From contig NZ_CP108101.1 of NCBI RefSeq assembly GCF_036195325.1, forward strand, positions 6,386,001-6,450,000: a stretch of 64,000 nucleotides of DNA, read 5' to 3'. A program made the translations under genes and the position numbers. This DNA is from Streptomyces sp. NBC_00234 (GTDB taxonomy: Bacteria > Actinomycetota > Actinomycetes > Streptomycetales > Streptomycetaceae). Positions 1-7,397 of the stretch are shown here, in pieces; within the stretch, counting starts at the first letter, position 1, and the number at the start of each line of letters is the position of its first letter. The notes under the pieces are model-generated. The model worked only from the letters and a program-made list of their open reading frames with translations, had not been told where the DNA came from and did no database searches.

Positions 1-411
1 CAGGCTGCTGAGGGGATCGGGTATCGCACCGCCGGGCGTCACGGAGACCCACTGCGGCGACCGCCACGCGTCGACCGGCAGCCGGCCGCCCGTCAGCCGT
101 GCGTCCACGGGCAGATGCACCGCATGGGCGTGGAACCGCACGGGAGCGGAGCCCGACCCACGCACGGGCACCGTACGACAGAGCAGCCGGCTGCCGTCGG
201 ACAGCGCACAGAAGCTGAACGCCTGCGGCAACGACCACAGTTCGGCATCCGTCGGCAGGAACGGAACATCGGCCGGAAACTCGTACCCGATCAACGGCTC
301 GATCTCGGCGAGCATCGCCGCCGAGATCCCGGGACCGACCGCCGTGAACCGTCCGCCCGTGGCCTCGCTCCCCGGCGCGGCGGAGGTGTAGTGCAGCTGT
401 GCAAGGCTCAT
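1..411 (-). CDS. GTPase-associated-like protein, N-terminal part (runs off the window)
   Basis: The reverse strand is open from an ATG at 411 to the window edge, giving 137 residues and no stop. It starts MSLAQLHYTSAAPGS and continues with a motif PLIGYEFPADVPFLP. This beginning resembles the N-terminal domain of actinobacterial GTPase-associated proteins (GAP1-N2 type), large proteins usually encoded beside a TRAFAC GTPase and a vWA protein. The family call is from memory of the N-terminal pattern. The rest of the gene and its neighbours lie outside the window, so function is not assigned. The next gene downstream of its start is the DUF397 gene, about 120 bases away and on the same strand. 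Confidence 0.6.
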   Translation of the reverse strand, partial: MSLAQLHYTSAAPGSEATGGRFTAVGPGISAAMLAEIEPLIGYEFPADVPFLPTDAELWSLPQAFSFCALSDGSRLLCRTVPVRGSGSAPVRFHAHAVHLPVDARLTGGRLPVDAWRSPQWVSVTPGGAIPDPLSSL

Positions 412-532
412 GCGTCGGCCCTCTTCGTCCCTGCCGCGAGCGTCCCCGTTTCCACCCCACGGCTGGGGGCGGGGAGAAGTCCCGCAGCCGTGGGGGCGAC
501 GCTATCAAGAGCGGACGCACTGATGTGCGGGC

Positions 533-778
533 TCAGCCTCGGGCGGCGTACGAGACGAAGCTCCCCCAGGCACCGGGCCGGAGCGCGAGCTGCGGACCCT
601 CGGTCACCTTGGAGTCGCGGACGTGGACGGTGTCGGGGCAGGAGGCGACCTCGACGCAGTCATCGCCCGAGCCGCCGCTGTAACTGGACTTGGTCCAGGA
701 GAGGGCCACTTCTACGCAGGAGTCGCCCGAGCCCCCGCTGTAGCTGCTCTTGAACCAGGCAAGTTCTGTGGTGCTCAT
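533..778 (-). CDS. DUF397 protein with a duplicated core motif
   Basis: This is a small 81-residue acidic-to-neutral protein. It carries two consecutive copies of the DUF397 signature, WFKSSYSGGSGDSCVEVA and WTKSSYSGGSGDDCVEVA, followed by the usual VHVRDSK...W..F tail. DUF397 proteins of Streptomyces act as small partners of neighbouring DUF5753 helix-turn-helix regulators; the best-known related pairs affect development and antibiotic production. The start ATG overlaps the stop of the upstream regulator as ATGA, so the two are translationally coupled. Most family members carry one signature block; the in-frame duplication here looks recent because the two blocks are nearly identical. Confidence 0.9.
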   Translation of the reverse strand: MSTTELAWFKSSYSGGSGDSCVEVALSWTKSSYSGGSGDDCVEVASCPDTVHVRDSKVTEGPQLALRPGAWGSFVSYAARG

Positions 779-1626
779 ACCGCTCCTCGCATCTGCCGCA
801 ACAGGCTCAGGGAGTCCCCCAGGGAGAGAGCCTGGGACCGCATCCTGGCATACCGCATCTGGAGCATGCTGACCACTTTGGAGTGTGGAATGAGCTGCCC
901 GCTCTCCTGGCCCTCGCAGTAGGCGAGCCAGCGATTCGCCGGGGTCTCGCACAACTGCATCGGCCCGTCCAGCCCCGCATGTCCCGTGCGTACGAGCGGC
1001 ATGACCTGCACCTCGATGTTCCGCAGTTCGGCGAGTTCGAGCACATGACTGATGAGCTCGCGCGTGACGTCCCGCCCGCCCATCAGCCGCCGGAACACAT
1101 GCTCCTCGACGATGAAGCTGTACGAAGTGTTCGGCCGCTCCCGCAGCAGCCGTTGCCGTTCCGTCCGGGCGGTCATCTGCGCCTCGATCTGCGCATCCCC
1201 CAACGGGGGCAGCTGGTTCACGAACAGCGTCCGCGCATACGCCTCCGTCTGCAACAGCCCAGGAATCAACCGGCATTCGTACGTGTAGAGGCTCAGCGCC
1301 TCCGCCTCCAGCTGGGCCCACTGGCGGAACCAGCTGGCCAGCCCCGGCCGCCGTGACAGATGCCGTGCCGCTCCCTTGATCGTCCCGAACGCGTCCAGCA
1401 CTGCTTCGGCCCGGTCCACGAAGTCGCCCGGAGGGAAACGCCTGCCCTGCTCGATGGAAGCGACCGTCGGGACCGAGTAGCAGACCCTCGGTGCGAAGTC
1501 CTCCTGCGTCAGTCCGGCACGCTTCCGGAACGCTTTGACGACCTCTCCGAACGCCTTGAGGCTGTCCGAGGATTCCGGTTCCCCGCCGCTCGCCACTCCA
1601 CTTGTACCGCCCCCGATGTCCGCCAT
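775..1626 (-). CDS. XRE-type HTH regulator with DUF5753 domain
   Basis: The 283-residue protein has an N-terminal helix-turn-helix (about residues 28-82, with FRKRAGLTQEDFA and YSVPTVASIEQGRR) and a C-terminal DUF5753 effector domain containing WFRQWAQLEAEALSLYTYE, the GLLQTEAYAR motif and a late LRYARMRSQALS-like tail. This is the standard architecture of the large Streptomyces family of paired regulators, whose ligand is unknown. It is the first gene of a two-gene operon with the DUF397 gene, overlapping by four bases. An ATP-binding anti-sigma-like gene, the usual third member of such clusters, lies 3 kb away at 4633. Confidence 0.92.
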   Translation of the reverse strand: MADIGGGTSGVASGGEPESSDSLKAFGEVVKAFRKRAGLTQEDFAPRVCYSVPTVASIEQGRRFPPGDFVDRAEAVLDAFGTIKGAARHLSRRPGLASWFRQWAQLEAEALSLYTYECRLIPGLLQTEAYARTLFVNQLPPLGDAQIEAQMTARTERQRLLRERPNTSYSFIVEEHVFRRLMGGRDVTRELISHVLELAELRNIEVQVMPLVRTGHAGLDGPMQLCETPANRWLAYCEGQESGQLIPHSKVVSMLQMRYARMRSQALSLGDSLSLLRQMRGAV

Positions 1627-1798
1627 CTCCGGTCACCTCTCGCGCCTGTCCCCGACAGCTCCGACCCAGCTGATCCATCGTCACGTTCCGTGAGGCGTAC
1701 TGTCCACTGTGTGTACCCGTACGCTGACCGAGCGTACGAGTCGCTGACCTGGCACGTGCGGTGTCACGGCGTCCGGGAGTCACGGCCCGTGCGGGCTG

Positions 1799-2188
1799 TT
1801 ACGCGGTGGCCCGCCGTGCGTACACCTCGATCTCGATCTTCATGCGAGGGTCGGCGAGGCCGCACATGAGCATCGTGGCGGTCGGCCGGACCTCTCCGAA
1901 GGCGCGGCGCAGTGCTGGCCAGCAGCGCTCGAAGTCCTCGCGGTCGGGAAGGAGATAACGCACCCGGACCACGTCGTCGAGGCTGCACTGCGCCTCGGTC
2001 AGCGCGGCCTCGATGTTGCGCAGGCACTGCTCGGCCTGCTCCACCACGTCGCCGGAGATGGTCATGCTGGCGTAGTCGAATCCGGTGGTACCGGACACAT
2101 GGACCCAGTCGCCGTCGACCACGGCACGTGCATAACCGATCTCTTCCTCAAAGATCGAACCGCTGAGGATCACACGTCGCTCTGTCAT
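1799..2188 (-). CDS. RidA family reactive intermediate/imine deaminase
   Basis: The 129-residue protein has the full YjgF/YER057c/UK114 fold signature: an N-terminal strand pair, the block VVEQAEQCLRNIEAAL, the VRVRYLL strand, and a C-terminal EVRPTATM arginine followed by MKIEIEVYA. In RidA enzymes that arginine and the late glutamate bind the 2-aminoacrylate-derived imine and release ammonia. The gene is transcribed divergently from a LysR regulator with 72 bases between starts, so the regulator probably controls it. Family membership is secure; the exact substrate is not, since several RidA subfamilies act on other imines or enamines. Confidence 0.9.
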   Translation of the reverse strand: MTERRVILSGSIFEEEIGYARAVVDGDWVHVSGTTGFDYASMTISGDVVEQAEQCLRNIEAALTEAQCSLDDVVRVRYLLPDREDFERCWPALRRAFGEVRPTATMLMCGLADPRMKIEIEVYARRATA

Positions 2189-2212
2189 GCGCCGAACGCT
2201 AAGTGACCTGCT

Positions 2213-2229
2213 CGTATACGTCTAATACG
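2213..2229. promoter_or_regulatory. LysR-type T-N11-A box between ridA-like and lysR genes
   Basis: A dyad with arms CGTAT and ATACG separated by seven bases sits midway between the divergent starts and fits the T-N11-A rule (T at 2215, A at 2227). The core CTAAG also occurs three times nearby (near 2199, 2231 and 2253). This is a plausible autoregulatory and activation site for the adjacent LysR protein; it is inferred from position and symmetry only. Confidence 0.5.
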
Positions 2230-2260
2230 CCTAAGGGCATCATCTGATATCTCTAAGCGT

Positions 2261-3172
2261 ATGGAGCGCCCCGAACTTCCCCTTGCGCAGCTGCACGCCT
2301 TCGTCGTGCTCGCCGAGGAACTCCACTTCGGACATGCGGCCGCCCGCCTCGGTGTCGCGCAACCACCGCTGAGCCAGCAGATCCGCCGCCTGGAGGACAA
2401 GGTCGGCCACGCCCTGTTCCGCCGTGAACCGGGAGGTGTCACGCTCACCCCAGTCGGTCGTGAACTGCTGCCGGCAGCCCGGCGGGCGCTCAACGGCCTC
2501 GCCGACGGCCTTGCCGCAGCACGGGCCGTCGGCGACGGACGGACCGGCTGCCTGCGGATCAGCTTCGCCGCGTCCCTCGCCCTGACGGTCCTGCCCGGCC
2601 TGCTGAGCACCTTTCGGCAGCGGTTTCCCGGTGTGCATCTGGACATCCATGAGATGACCACCGCACCCCAACTCGCCGCCCTCCACGACGAGAGCATCGA
2701 CGTCGGCCTGCTACGTGAACCGCCCGCCGACGAGCCGGAGATCGGCTTCGAGACCGTACTCGACGAACCCTTCGTGGCCGTCCTGCCGACGAAACACCCG
2801 CTGGCCGCCCAAAGGACTGTGCAGCTCGCCCAGTTGTCCGACTCGCCGTTCGTGCTCCTGCCCCGTGAGGTCGGCCCGGGGCTCTACGACCGGATCACCG
2901 GTCTGTGCATCGCGGCAGGATTCACGCCGCAGATCGCCCAGCACGCAGTGGAGTGGCAGACCGTGTGCGCACTGGTGGAAGCGGGGTTGGGGGTTTCCGT
3001 GGCCCCGGCGAGCATCAGGCGCATCCGCCTCAGGGGCGTTGCGTTCCGCGGGGTTGAGCCCCGCATCGCACGCACACGAGTCGCCGTCGCCTGGCGCAGG
3101 AACGACACAAACCCTCTGGTGGCACACCTTCTGACGACCGTGGTCCACGATTCGCCGGACAGGCGTGAGTAG
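2261..3172 (+). CDS. LysR family transcriptional regulator (divergent to RidA)
   Basis: The 303-residue protein has an N-terminal winged HTH at about residues 6-62 (FGHAAARLGVAQPPLSQQI, LFRR) and a periplasmic-binding-protein-like effector domain with the usual INVGLLREPP-type loop and GLGVSVAPAS near the C terminus. The ATG start is 72 bases from the divergent RidA gene, across a T-N11-A dyad. Proteins of this type usually activate the divergent gene in response to a small metabolite; the likely target here is the RidA gene. The ligand cannot be read from the sequence. Confidence 0.92.
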   Translation: MERPELPLAQLHAFVVLAEELHFGHAAARLGVAQPPLSQQIRRLEDKVGHALFRREPGGVTLTPVGRELLPAARRALNGLADGLAAARAVGDGRTGCLRISFAASLALTVLPGLLSTFRQRFPGVHLDIHEMTTAPQLAALHDESIDVGLLREPPADEPEIGFETVLDEPFVAVLPTKHPLAAQRTVQLAQLSDSPFVLLPREVGPGLYDRITGLCIAAGFTPQIAQHAVEWQTVCALVEAGLGVSVAPASIRRIRLRGVAFRGVEPRIARTRVAVAWRRNDTNPLVAHLLTTVVHDSPDRRE

Positions 3173-3196
3173 GCAGACGGCCGCCAAGTACGACTC

Positions 3197-3224
3197 GCCT
3201 CCCGAGCCCCGGGCTTCGGGAGGC
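3197..3224. terminator. Rho-independent-like hairpin after the LysR gene
   Basis: A nearly continuous inverted repeat has outer arms of nine bases (3197-3205 and 3216-3224) and a further GCCC/GGGC stem inside. It lies 25 bases past the LysR stop and upstream of the next gene, as expected for a Streptomyces terminator lacking a U tract. Confidence 0.6.
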
Positions 3225-3284
3225 TGAACCCTTCCCGTACGGGCCGCGTTGTGGGGACTATCCACAGTGCGAGGGGGCGTTGCA

Positions 3285-4496
3285 GTGACCACTCCGAATA
3301 ATGTCGTCACCCAGTGGGACGAGGAGTCCCAGCGGACCTACCACAGCGTCGGCGAAAGGATCGTCGGCTGGGATCAGCAGGGGCGGTACTACGGCTACGA
3401 CGCCGATACCGGCTGGATCAGTGGTCAGAGCGATGGGCTCACCAGCTGGTGGCACGAGAGCGACCCTGTGAACCCGATCTATGTCACCGATGCGCAGGGG
3501 CAGACGGTCTGGTCCGCCTACCCTCCGGTTCCCGACGCCCCGCTCCAGGACGCACCGCAGGCACCCCGGCGACCGCACCTCAGCGAACTGCGGATGCACG
3601 CCATGAACGACGTGTTCAGCCAGGGGCGGGGCGTCTTCGTCAAACCGATCCTCCTGGTGAACGGTCAGCACGTGCCGGTCGCGGACGGGAGCGTCTTCGG
3701 CGCGGGCAGGCCGGGGGGCGGGTACGACGACGGGAATTCCTACGGCGCCGTCCATGTAGCCGGGCTGGAGCAGGAGATGGCGGTATCGGCCAGGGACGCG
3801 GAGGTCGGTGCTCTCGACGCGGTGCACGCCTACCTGACACGGAACCATCCGCCGAACTCCCCGGCGAGGGAAGCGATCACGGAACTCGGCGTGGAGTTCG
3901 TCAGCAACATCGGCCCGTGCAACGGCTGCAAGTGCCGCTTCCAGGAGTTCGCGGAGAACATGCAGCGCGAATTCCCCGCCGCACGGATCACAACGGACGC
4001 GGTCTACAACAAGGGCAACGGCACGCGGTTCAGGACCATCGACACCCGGGGGCCGGTCACGCAGTACGGATACGCGGGCGAGGTGGAGGCGTTCACCAGC
4101 CACGCTGCCCGGGGGTCCGAGTACCCGTTCGTGTACTACAAGAGGGCGATCGAGCCCCGCGACCCCGCTGAGCAGCGGCGCTACGTCGGAAACGGCCGGC
4201 ATCTGATGGACGCCGCCGGAGTCAATCAGTATGTGACCGGTGACATACCGACGACTCCGTCCAGCCCTGGCTCGGACAGTTCCTCCCTCGGCGCGAACTC
4301 GCCCCGCGGCGGTTCCCCGGCCCCGGAGGCGGCCCCCAGCGTTGCCGCGGCGGCCAGCCTCCGGATGGGCAACATCGGCCATGCCCCGCAGCAGTCCCAG
4401 CACCAGTCGTCCCAGCACCAGCAGTCCCAGCACCAGTCGTCCATGCCTGTTGGCGTCCCACCCAGGACGAGGGGCGGCGGCGCACCGGTTCAGTGA
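3285..4496 (+). CDS. Uncharacterised protein with deaminase-like DAE ... PCxxC motifs
   Basis: The 403-residue protein starts at a GTG with a GAGGGGG ribosome site seven bases upstream. Residues 1-100 are rich in W, Y and G (GRYYGYDADTGW, LTSWW). Residues 115-250 hold the pattern RDAEVGALDAVHAYL (D171, E173), then 38 residues later GPCNGCKCRF (C212, C215, plus C217). The arrangement [HCD]xE ... PCxxC and the AEVxAL context match the zinc-dependent cytidine/adenosine deaminase fold of bacterial toxin-type deaminases (YwqJ/MafB19/XOO_2897-like). In most relatives the first ligand is His or Cys; Asp here is unusual. Residues 325-403 are low complexity and end in a QHQSS/QHQQS repeat. There is no signal peptide and no obvious immunity gene next to it. 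The deaminase call is inference. Confidence 0.75.
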   Translation: MTTPNNVVTQWDEESQRTYHSVGERIVGWDQQGRYYGYDADTGWISGQSDGLTSWWHESDPVNPIYVTDAQGQTVWSAYPPVPDAPLQDAPQAPRRPHLSELRMHAMNDVFSQGRGVFVKPILLVNGQHVPVADGSVFGAGRPGGGYDDGNSYGAVHVAGLEQEMAVSARDAEVGALDAVHAYLTRNHPPNSPAREAITELGVEFVSNIGPCNGCKCRFQEFAENMQREFPAARITTDAVYNKGNGTRFRTIDTRGPVTQYGYAGEVEAFTSHAARGSEYPFVYYKRAIEPRDPAEQRRYVGNGRHLMDAAGVNQYVTGDIPTTPSSPGSDSSSLGANSPRGGSPAPEAAPSVAAAASLRMGNIGHAPQQSQHQSSQHQQSQHQSSMPVGVPPRTRGGGAPVQ

Positions 4497-4558
4497 TGGC
4501 CACGCAGCCCGTCACCGCCCCGGGGGGTTACGGTCCGTCACCCCGACGGCCTGCCGTG

Positions 4559-4591
4559 CGCACCCGTACGCGTACTCTGCGTACGGGTGCG
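4559..4591. promoter_or_regulatory. Perfect 13-bp inverted repeat upstream of the ATPase gene
   Basis: Arms 4559-4571 and 4579-4591 are perfectly complementary, with a seven-base spacer, 42 bases before the ATG at 4633. The core GTACGC/GCGTAC alternation resembles operators of small Streptomyces repressors as much as it does a terminator, and there is no T tract. It may be an operator for the ATPase gene or a terminator for the upstream gene. Confidence 0.5.
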
Positions 4592-4632
4592 TGATCTGGA
4601 GGTATGAGGGTCAGGGCCGCCACGCTCGTCGC

Positions 4633-5094
4633 ATGGAAGCTCCCTCCGTAACCCAACGCCCGCTCACCGTACGTGAGTTCACCCAGCGCTTCAGTGCCAC
4701 CCCGCGAGGCGCCCGCCTCGCCCGGCGGTTCGCCCGGTTCGAGCTGGACCGCTGGGGCATCCCGTACGGCGGCGACGTGTCCGACACGGCCGCGCTGCTC
4801 GTGGCCGAACTGGCGGCCAACGCCGCCACCCACGGCCGCGTCCCTGGCCGGGACTTCGAACTCGCCCTGACCCTCACCCCGCGTGACCCTGCCCTCAGCA
4901 CCCTCCGTATCGAGCTCTCCGACACCCGAACCGAGGCCCGCCCGCCTTCCCCCGGTGACGTCACCGCACCCGCACCCGATGCCGAGAGCGGCCGGGGGCT
5001 GGTCCTGGTCGATGCCCTGGCCGACCGCTGGGAAGTGCTCGACCGCCGGCCGCCGGGCAAGACTGTCCGCGCGGAACTGGACCTTCTGTACTAA
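4633..5094 (+). CDS. ATP-binding protein, anti-sigma (RsbW/SpoIIAB) type HATPase
   Basis: The 153-residue protein has a single HATPase_c domain: N box LLVAELAANAATHG at about 56-69, a G1 box near IELSDTRTEARPP, and a G2 box ESGRGLVLVDALADRW. Such small stand-alone Bergerat-fold proteins are widespread in Streptomyces beside DUF397 and HTH genes and are thought to act as serine kinases or anti-sigma-like switches. The ATG at 4633 is chosen because it immediately precedes the conserved LTVREF...F block; no strong ribosome site is visible. The gene is flanked on the right by transposon debris beginning within 50 bases of its stop. Confidence 0.88.
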   Translation: MEAPSVTQRPLTVREFTQRFSATPRGARLARRFARFELDRWGIPYGGDVSDTAALLVAELAANAATHGRVPGRDFELALTLTPRDPALSTLRIELSDTRTEARPPSPGDVTAPAPDAESGRGLVLVDALADRWEVLDRRPPGKTVRAELDLLY

Positions 5095-5141
5095 CCTCGC
5101 GCTTTCACGAGGTGGAGTGTCCGAGGCTTGATCAAATAAGC

Positions 5142-5214
5142 GGAGAGTGCTCCTGACCTGCAACGATGGGACTTGTCGAGGGTCCTGTTGGCTGCATGGG
5201 AAGAAGCACTCTCC
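5142..5214. repeat. 10-bp inverted repeat upstream of the IS1380-type fragment
   Basis: GGAGAGTGCT at 5142-5151 is perfectly complementary to AGCACTCTCC at 5205-5214. The pair encloses 53 bases just before the old transposase start at 5217. It is probably part of the left terminal/subterminal region of the insertion sequence. No matching right end or target duplication was found. Confidence 0.5.
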
Positions 5215-5216
5215 AG

Positions 5217-5690
5217 GTGAAGAGGCGTATCGGGTCGTACCCGCGTGTCCGCATCGAGGGCGGCGGCCGGGCGGTGGTCTCGTAGGCCGGGGAAGTGCTG
5301 CTGGTCGAGACCGTCCGCAAGGTCGGCCTGGACACCGCGATGTCAGCAGCGCTCACGCCGTGGCGGAAGGCTCGGGCGGTGCACGATCCGGGCAAGATCC
5401 TGCTGGACGTGGCCCTGGCGGTCGCATTGGGCGGGGACTGCCTCGCGGATGTCGGCATGCTGCGGGCCGAGCCGGCCGTGTTCGGGCCGGTGGCCTCCGA
5501 TCCGACGGTCTCCCGCCTGATCAACACCCAGCTGGCCGAGGGCAGTGCGCCTGATGCGGGCGGGACGGTGACCGTCGACCTCGACGGGGTGCTGGTGCTG
5601 GCTCACTCCGACAAGGAGGACGCCGCACCCACCTGGAAGCGGACCTACGGGCACCACCCCTTGATGGGGTTCGTCGACCACGGGCAGGGC
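5217..5690 (+). pseudogene. IS1380-type transposase remnant (N-terminal third)
   Basis: Reading from GTG 5217 gives the IS1380/DDE-group-1 start MKRRIGSYPRVRIEGGG, but a TAG stop at 5283-5285 replaces an expected CAG. The frame then continues with LLVETVRKVGLD, VALGGDCLADVGMLRAEP, DPTVSRLI and, after an in-frame loss of roughly 40 codons, VTVDLDGVLVLAHSDKEDA and GHHPLMGFVDHGQGG. The last two blocks carry the first catalytic aspartate. The reading frame then runs into an inverted second copy, so the remaining two thirds (normal length about 450 residues) are absent. It cannot encode an active transposase. Confidence 0.85.
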
Positions 5691-5694
5691 GGCC

Positions 5695-6062
5695 ACCGGC
5701 TCCCCGCTCCCGCCGCTTCCGTGGTCGACGAAGGCCATCAGAGGATGGTGTCCGAAGGTCTTCTTCCAGGTCGCGGTGGCGTCCTGCTTCTCGGAGTGAG
5801 CCAGCACGGGCACCCCGTCCAGGTCCACGATCACCTGCCCCGCGGCATCCGGCGCCGCAGTGCCGGCCAGCTTCCACACGTGCTCGCGCACGCCGGCCCG
5901 AGCGGTCCTGATCGCGGACAGGGCCTTCGGCCCGGCTGCGGCGAGGGCGTCAACGAGCCGGGAGACCGTGGGGTCGGAGGCCGCCGGCCCGAACACGCCG
6001 GGCTCGGCCCGCAGCGTCCCGACATCCGCGAGGCAGTCCCCGCCCAGCGCGACCGCGAGGTG
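5695..6062 (-). pseudogene. Second IS1380-type transposase fragment in inverted orientation
   Basis: The reverse strand encodes VALGGDCLADVGTLRAEP, DPTVSRLVDALAAAGPKAL, IRTARAGVREHVWKLAG, VIVDLDGVPVLAHSEK and GHHPLMAFVDHGSGG. This aligns with the left fragment but differs at many codons and retains the roughly 40-residue block that the left copy has lost, so it comes from a different element. It has neither the first ~60 codons nor the C-terminal two thirds. It meets the other fragment at the equivalent VDHGxGG codons, making a back-to-back inverted chimera. Confidence 0.82.
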
Positions 6063-6290
6063 CTGCGCCTGAACGTCGCACGCCTCTACGGATGGCCAGC
6101 CACCGCCACCACGTACGAGCACGTGGAGCAGTGGCTCCGCTCGCGCTACTGCACGATCGTCTGGCACCGCACCCGTGCGTCGGGCACGCTCGTCGACCTG
6201 GTCGCCGCCGACTCGATGCCGTGCCCGGCCAGCGTCGCGCTCTACCGGACGGGCCCGGGACGCGTCGCGCGCCCGGGCCCGTCCCGTATC
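6063..6290 (+). pseudogene. Orphan coding remnant of an unknown gene
   Basis: Just right of the transposase fragments, one plus-strand frame shows strong G/C third positions and a protein-like sequence (ARLYGWPATATTYEHVEQW, RYCTIVWHRTRASGTLVDLV, MPCPASVALYR). There is no start of its own: the frame enters directly from the transposase debris and continues without a natural stop into the next, oppositely oriented gene. It is probably the 3' part of a gene cut by the insertion. I do not recognise the family. Confidence 0.4.
6248..6285. terminator. Strong GC hairpin terminator
   Basis: Arms 6248-6260 and 6273-6285 pair perfectly over 13 bases, all but one of them G or C, around a 12-base loop. 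The hairpin lies 14 bases beyond the stop of the leftward gene at 6299 and inside the end of the rightward remnant, so it probably ends transcription from the leftward two-gene unit. Confidence 0.7.
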
Positions 6291-6298
6291 GGTGCAGG

Positions 6299-7384
6299 TC
6301 AGCGGACCTGGACGGATGCGACCAGAGTGTTTAGGTCCGGCCAGAGCTTCTTGTTCGTCTCCGGCAGTACGACCCACAGCACCGAGGGGCGGACCCGCCC
6401 GGTGTCGACCACGAGGACCGCGTTCAGGTCCATCGTGGACGGCACCCCGCGTTTGTGGAAGTGGATCTCGCTGACCAGCAGCCAGGCGTCATGTCCGTCG
6501 ACCTTCAGCGGCTGCGAGGCGACGTCGACCAGGATCGCCTGGTCGCGGGGGTACTCGTAGCGCCGCCGCTCGTCCATCACCGCGCCCGCCACGCCCCGCA
6601 GCTCCCCGGTGCCGCCGGCCGCGGCCATGATGTCCTCGTCGACCTGCGTGGACTTCACGAGTGCGCGCTGGCGCCCCTCCTGCTTGCGGGTGAAGCCATC
6701 GAAGACCGGATCCAGCGTCTTGCTCCGGTCCCACGTGCCGCCCAGCTCCGCGTACTCCAGGGAGGAGTCCGTGACGGTGCCGATGACCGGCGAGCCCTCG
6801 CCCGGGTAGTCCGGCACCTTGACGGTCCCGGTGAGCCGCCGCTCCTCGGGCAGCGGGGAGGCGCCGGGGGTGAGAGTGGGCACGGGGATGCCCCGCTGCG
6901 GGGCGTCCGCGGTGCTGCCCGCGCAGGTGGCGGACGAGGAGTCCGGTGTGCTGTGCGCCTGCTGGACCACCTTGCCGCCGACCAGCACGGTGCACGTGAG
7001 AGTGCCCCCTTCCTGGTCCTCGCGGCTTCTGACGTCCAGATAGAACGCGGCGCCCGCCGCCAGCTCGACGGTCTTGCGGTACGGCAGGATGACGACCCCG
7101 TGGGGCTCGTGGTTGCCGTTCGCCTCCCCGACGGTGAGGTTCACCGAGGGGTGGTCGCCCGTCGCGATGTAGGTGACCTCGACCCGCCGGGATTCCTTGT
7201 CCGGGGATGCCCCGTCGTCGCTCGGGTCGCCGACGGCCAGGGCCAGGCCCACCGCGCCGAGCGTGACCACCTCGAAGAGGATCACCAGGGCGCCGACCAG
7301 GTAGAACCCGCCCGGGATCCGGTCGAAGGTCTTCTTGCCGCGGCCGGAGTGGAACTCGAGTCTCGGCTGGGATGTCTGCGTCAT
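6299..7384 (-). CDS. Single-pass membrane protein with extracytoplasmic beta-rich domain
   Basis: The 361-residue protein has a short basic cytoplasmic N terminus, one transmembrane helix at about residues 25-51, and a large outer region. Residues 65-165 (VEVTYIATGDHPSVNLTVGE, AFYLDVRSRED, a cysteine pair around TCTVLVGG and ATCAG) resemble the MmpS-like immunoglobulin-type domain of actinobacteria. Residues 185-361 form a second domain ending in TMDLNAVLVVDTGRVRPS and WPDLNTLVASVQ. No catalytic motif is seen. It is 13 bases downstream of the coiled-coil membrane gene and very likely co-transcribed with it. Function is unknown. Confidence 0.85.
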   Translation of the reverse strand: MTQTSQPRLEFHSGRGKKTFDRIPGGFYLVGALVILFEVVTLGAVGLALAVGDPSDDGASPDKESRRVEVTYIATGDHPSVNLTVGEANGNHEPHGVVILPYRKTVELAAGAAFYLDVRSREDQEGGTLTCTVLVGGKVVQQAHSTPDSSSATCAGSTADAPQRGIPVPTLTPGASPLPEERRLTGTVKVPDYPGEGSPVIGTVTDSSLEYAELGGTWDRSKTLDPVFDGFTRKQEGRQRALVKSTQVDEDIMAAAGGTGELRGVAGAVMDERRRYEYPRDQAILVDVASQPLKVDGHDAWLLVSEIHFHKRGVPSTMDLNAVLVVDTGRVRPSVLWVVLPETNKKLWPDLNTLVASVQVR

Positions 7385-7397
7385 GTCGTCCTCCCCC

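Noticed and set aside
4226..4444. Reverse-strand frame encoding a Trp/Cys/Asp repeat peptide
   Set aside because: It is the antisense reading of the Gln/His/Ser repeat tail of the 3285-4496 gene and has no ribosome site.
5217..6062. Functional insertion sequence
   Set aside because: Both transposase fragments lack about two thirds of the protein; one has a stop codon, and no paired ends were found.
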